Source: Bacillus pumilus
Lineage (GTDB): Bacteria; Bacillota; Bacilli; Bacillales; Bacillaceae
Direction: 5' to 3'
DNA length: 64,000 nt
Assembly (NCBI RefSeq): GCF_038738535.1
Contig: NZ_CP046128.1
Span: 2,170,001-2,234,000 of the forward strand
The position numbers were made by a program, and so were the translations under genes. The stretch's first letter is position 1. The number at the start of each line of letters is the position of its first letter. A model generated the notes under the pieces. The model was not told the DNA's origin. It did not search any database and worked only from the letters and a program-made list of their open reading frames with translations. Below, in pieces: positions 61,277 to 64,000 of this stretch.

Positions 61277-62125
61277 TTGAATATCGGGATAATCGGTACA
61301 GGAAACATGGGTACCATACTTACTGAGGCATTTATTGAATCAAAGGCAGTCAATCCCTCATCCATCACCATCACAAACCGGACCATAGAAAAAGCGTTCA
61401 ATATAAAAAAGAACCACCCAGAGCTTGAAGTAACGAAACAGCTTACAGGAGCTGTCATGAATAAGGATTTCATCTTTGTTTGTGTCAAGCCGCTTGATAT
61501 TTATCCACTTTTAAAAGAGCTGAGCCCTCTTTTAACAGAACAGCAAACCATTGTCATCATTACAAGTCCGGTTCACCCTGAACAGCTTCAGGATATCGTT
61601 CCTTGTCAAACAGCCAGGCTGATTCCAAGCATTACGAACCGTGCTTTATCAGGAGCGTCACTTTTAACATTTGGATCGTCATGCAGTGTCGCGACGAAAA
61701 CAGCGTTAAGACAGTTAGCTTCCTGCATTTCAACACCCATTGAGATTCATCATTCGATTACAAGAGCGGCGTCAGATATCGTCAGCTGCGGTCCTGCCTT
61801 TATCAGCTTTCTCGTTCAGAAAATGATTGAAGCAGCTGTCGAAGAAACAGATATTTCTAAAGAAGAAGCCACCACCTTATCAGAAGATATGCTTGTAGGA
61901 CTTGGCCGTTTGATTGAAAAAAGAGTCTATACCCTTCCGACACTGCAAGACAAAGTGTGTGTTAAAGGCGGCGTCACTGGTGAAGGGATTAAAGCACTTG
62001 AAGCAGGTGTTCAAGATATGTTTCACCGCCTCTTTCAAAACACCCATGAAAAATTCGATGAAGACCTTGAAGCGGTTGCGCATCAATACCCGCCAAGTGT
62101 GTTTACTGATGATCGCAGAAATTAA
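61277..62125 (+). CDS. comER: ComER, pyrroline-5-carboxylate reductase-like protein
   Basis: A 282-residue protein of the ProC family, with the dinucleotide-binding motif IGIIGTGNMGTIL and the C-terminal dimer domain (SCGPAFISFLVQKMIEAAVEE, KGGVTGEGIKALE). It lies on the opposite strand to comEA-EC. Its reaction is unproven; B. subtilis ComER affects sporulation/biofilm signalling rather than DNA uptake. It starts at TTG with GGAGG 8 bases upstream; the longer open frame overlaps comEA. Confidence 0.92.
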   Translation: MNIGIIGTGNMGTILTEAFIESKAVNPSSITITNRTIEKAFNIKKNHPELEVTKQLTGAVMNKDFIFVCVKPLDIYPLLKELSPLLTEQQTIVIITSPVHPEQLQDIVPCQTARLIPSITNRALSGASLLTFGSSCSVATKTALRQLASCISTPIEIHHSITRAASDIVSCGPAFISFLVQKMIEAAVEETDISKEEATTLSEDMLVGLGRLIEKRVYTLPTLQDKVCVKGGVTGEGIKALEAGVQDMFHRLFQNTHEKFDEDLEAVAHQYPPSVFTDDRRN

Positions 62126-62156
62126 TCATCTCTGCAACAAGCGAAAAAAGGGTTTT

Positions 62157-62189
62157 AAAAAACCATCGTTCCATTAAACGATGGTTTTT
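62157..62189. terminator. Bidirectional terminator comER / yqeM
   Basis: AAAACCATCGTT / AACGATGGTTTT stem with T-runs on both strands; it overlaps the last codons of yqeM. Confidence 0.88.
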
Positions 62190-62917
62190 GGTTTCTTAGC
62201 TGAAATGAAATATCTTTCGGCGAATTCCCCAGGGACTTCATTTGTAAAATCAGCGGTCACTTCTATCTGTTCAAAGCCAGCGGACTCAAGGAACGCCGCA
62301 TATGTCTCAAATGGAAATGTACGCTGTTCATGTGTCTCATCATAACGCTGATACACGTCTCCGTCCTTTACAAAAAAGCTTAAATCGTGAATGACCGAAT
62401 ACATGTCATCCCCTTTATCACTCTGCCAAATATAGCTGATCTCTTCATCTTGATCGGCATAAGTCGAACCTGGGAATACCTCTTCCATTTTATAAGGTGT
62501 ATGAACATCAAAGAGTAAAACCCCATCTGCCTCTAAAAGCTGAAACATGTTTTTAAAGGTTTTTTTGACGTCATTTTCGTTTTTTAAGTAATTCAAGGAA
62601 TCACAGCAAATAACCGCTGCTTGAAAGACTTGCTCAAAACCCGTAAGCTCTCTCATATCTTGATGTAAAAATTGAATGGACTGCTTTTTCGCCTGTGCTT
62701 TTTGCTGCGCGAAGACCAGCATTTCTTCACTGAGGTCAATTCCTGTGACTGTGTGGCCCTTTTCAGCTAACCGAAGAGAAATTTCTCCAGTCCCACAGCC
62801 AACATCAATAATGGCAGCATTCGGTTTGATATTCTGCTGGATCCACTGAACCCATTCATCATAAGGTGCATGTGTCATGAGCTCGTCATACACACCTGCA
62901 AACCCTTGATAAATCAT
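62174..62917 (-). CDS. yqeM: Class I SAM-dependent methyltransferase YqeM
   Basis: A 247-residue methyltransferase with the SAM-binding motif IIDVGCGTGEISLRLAEKG (residues 38-56), the acidic GIDLSEEML and ICCDSLNYL. It begins MIYQGFAGVYDELM. The substrate is unknown. It overlaps the rsfS stop by 4 bases (ATGA) and follows nadD-yqeK-rsfS. Its 3' end lies inside the terminator it shares with comER. Confidence 0.9.
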   Translation of the reverse strand: MIYQGFAGVYDELMTHAPYDEWVQWIQQNIKPNAAIIDVGCGTGEISLRLAEKGHTVTGIDLSEEMLVFAQQKAQAKKQSIQFLHQDMRELTGFEQVFQAAVICCDSLNYLKNENDVKKTFKNMFQLLEADGVLLFDVHTPYKMEEVFPGSTYADQDEEISYIWQSDKGDDMYSVIHDLSFFVKDGDVYQRYDETHEQRTFPFETYAAFLESAGFEQIEVTADFTNEVPGEFAERYFISAKKPKTIV

Positions 62918-63270
62918 GAGTTAATGCCAAGTGAAAGCGTTTCTCTCGGCGCATCTCCCCATAGCTTCTCTAGGTTGTAGTATCCTCTTTCTTCTTTGTG
63001 GAACACATGAGCAATGACATCACCAAGATCAATCAATACCCATCTTGCTTCATCAAAGCCTTCCATCTTCTTCACTTCGATTCCACTTTCCTCTGCAAGA
63101 TGTTTTACTTCTCTTGCAATGGCCTGCACTTGCTTATCAGAGTTCCCGTGACAAATGAGAAAATAATCGGCAACAAGTGAGATTCCTTGCATATTAAGGG
63201 CAATAATATCCTCAGCCCGTTTATCATCGCATGCTCCTGCCGCGACGTTTAAAATTGATGATGAATCCAT
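62914..63270 (-). CDS. rsfS: Ribosomal silencing factor RsfS
   Basis: A 118-residue protein that binds L14 on the 50S subunit and blocks subunit joining when nutrients run low. Signature: DKRAEDIIALNMQGISLVADYFLICHGNSDKQ and ARWVLIDLGDVIAHVFHKEERGYYNLEKLWGDA. AAGGAGG precedes ATG. Between yqeK and yqeM as in B. subtilis (yqeL). Confidence 0.96.
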   Translation of the reverse strand: MDSSSILNVAAGACDDKRAEDIIALNMQGISLVADYFLICHGNSDKQVQAIAREVKHLAEESGIEVKKMEGFDEARWVLIDLGDVIAHVFHKEERGYYNLEKLWGDAPRETLSLGINS

Positions 63271-63282
63271 CCAAATTCCTCC

Positions 63283-63846
63283 TTAATTGTTCTTATGCAC
63301 AAGCGAGTTGTAAGTAGCCAATGTATCTGGAAAGACTGGCTGATTCTTTTTCAATAAGAAGCTGATGGTGTTTTTTAGTGACTGAACCAACGCGCTATCC
63401 AAATAATGCTCTGCTAACTCTCTTACTTCTTCAACACCAGGGAAATGACGTCCTGGTTCGATATAATCAGCGACATAAATGACCTTTTCAAGTAATGTCA
63501 TGTTTGGCCTGCCTGATGTATGAAATTCAATGGCAGTTAAAATGTCTTGATCGTCAATGCCTGCTTCCTTTTTAACCAGATAAGCACCAACTGGGGCATG
63601 CCAAAGCTCAGGCGAATATTCAAGCAATAGAGGGTTCATCTGTTCCTTCTGGATAATTCCCTTCATTTCTTCCTTTGGTCTAAATTTCGCATAATCATGA
63701 AAAATAGCGGCGATCTCTGCTTTTTTCACATCTGCACCGAACCGTTCCGCTAATGAAATGGCTGCACTCATGACCCCGAGTGTATGTGTATATCTATGCT
63801 CTGTTAACTGCTCTTTGACACAGTTCAATGCTTCTTCACGATTCAT
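63283..63846 (-). CDS. yqeK: HD-domain phosphohydrolase YqeK
   Basis: A 187-residue HD-superfamily enzyme: YTHTLGVMSAAI (first His), AAIFHDYAKF (HD pair) and the IEFHTSGRPNMTLLEKVIYVADYIEPGR block typical of YqeK. Members of this family hydrolyse diadenosine tetraphosphate symmetrically. AAGGAG lies 10 bases before ATG, inside the 3' end of nadD, which it overlaps by 11 bases. Confidence 0.94.
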   Translation of the reverse strand: MNREEALNCVKEQLTEHRYTHTLGVMSAAISLAERFGADVKKAEIAAIFHDYAKFRPKEEMKGIIQKEQMNPLLLEYSPELWHAPVGAYLVKKEAGIDDQDILTAIEFHTSGRPNMTLLEKVIYVADYIEPGRHFPGVEEVRELAEHYLDSALVQSLKNTISFLLKKNQPVFPDTLATYNSLVHKNN

Positions 63847-64000
63847 ATAAATGATGCTCCTTTATATAACGCTCAACAGCTTTCGGTATCAAATAATCGA
63901 CAGGTTTTTCCTGCTTTATTCGCTGCCTAATCAATGTCGATGATACATCAAAAGCTGGAACATCTGCAAATAAAAGAGGATATGCCGTACTTCCGGCATA
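63836..64000 (-). CDS. nadD: Nicotinate-nucleotide adenylyltransferase (3' end)
   Basis: Only the last 54 codons and the stop are present; the gene continues past the right edge. The segment VPAFDVSSTLIRQRI holds the SSTxIR motif of the nucleotidyltransferase family, and the C-terminus YLIPKAVERYIKEHHLYES is NadD-like. NadD makes deamido-NAD from nicotinate mononucleotide. Coupled to yqeK. Confidence 0.88.
   Translation of the reverse strand, partial: YAGSTAYPLLFADVPAFDVSSTLIRQRIKQEKPVDYLIPKAVERYIKEHHLYES

Overview
The window is a densely packed, low-GC Firmicute chromosome segment. Gene order and protein sequences match the Bacillus subtilis pbpA-to-nadD region almost gene for gene, read here from pbpA at the left edge to nadD at the right edge. 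SigA, CcpN, Zur, GlyQ and DnaK look very close to B. subtilis but not identical, so I infer a Bacillus of the B. subtilis/B. pumilus branch, perhaps the B. pumilus group. The species call rests on remembered sequences, not on a search. Sporulation genes (spoIIP, gpr, yqfC, yqfD, yqfQ) and the late competence operon (comEA-EB-EC, comER) support an endospore-forming, potentially transformable Bacillus.

Layout. 1-7.1 kb: PBP2A (partial), an MFS permease, Mn-superoxide dismutase, small membrane proteins, a GNAT acetyltransferase, and ispG. 7.1-15.1 kb: small conserved genes, a ROK sugar kinase that looks like an insertion, a zinc-uptake block (ABC ATPase, ABC permease, Zur) with a Zur-box-like site, a YitT-family protein, endonuclease IV and the cold-shock helicase CshB. 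15.2-19.5 kb: yqfQ, ispH, a NIF3-family gene, trmK and cytochrome c550. 19.7-23.4 kb: the macromolecular synthesis operon yqxD-dnaG-sigA. 23.6-31.9 kb: ccpN-ppsR, T-box-controlled glyQS, recO, yqzL, era, cdd, dgkA, ybeY. 31.9-36.6 kb: pgpH, phoH, yqfD, yqfC. 36.8-39.7 kb: nfeD-floA-yqfB behind a textbook sigma-W promoter. 39.8-41.6 kb: yqeY, rpsU and, divergently, a Na/Pi cotransporter. 41.6-52.7 kb: the heat-shock operon hrcA-grpE-dnaK-dnaJ-prmA-rsmE-mtaB with a perfect CIRCE operator, preceded by hemW and lepA. 52.8-57.6 kb: yqxA, spoIIP, gpr, rpsT, holA, yqzM. 57.6-64 kb: comEC-comEB-comEA, comER, yqeM, rsfS, yqeK and the 3' end of nadD.

Most genes lie on the minus strand. The plus-strand genes are yqgB, yqfZ, ispG, yqfW, yqfT, yqfQ, ispH, yqeW, rpsT, yqzM and comER, and most convergent pairs share a bidirectional hairpin terminator. 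I saw no tRNA, rRNA, prophage, insertion sequence, CRISPR array or restriction system. I do not see an undescribed system here: this is housekeeping chromosome. The points worth a second look are local: a nested hairpin leader before ispH, the ROK insertion with a duplicated terminator arm, the zinc-transport block without a binding-protein gene, and structured RNA around rpsT and between phoH and pgpH.
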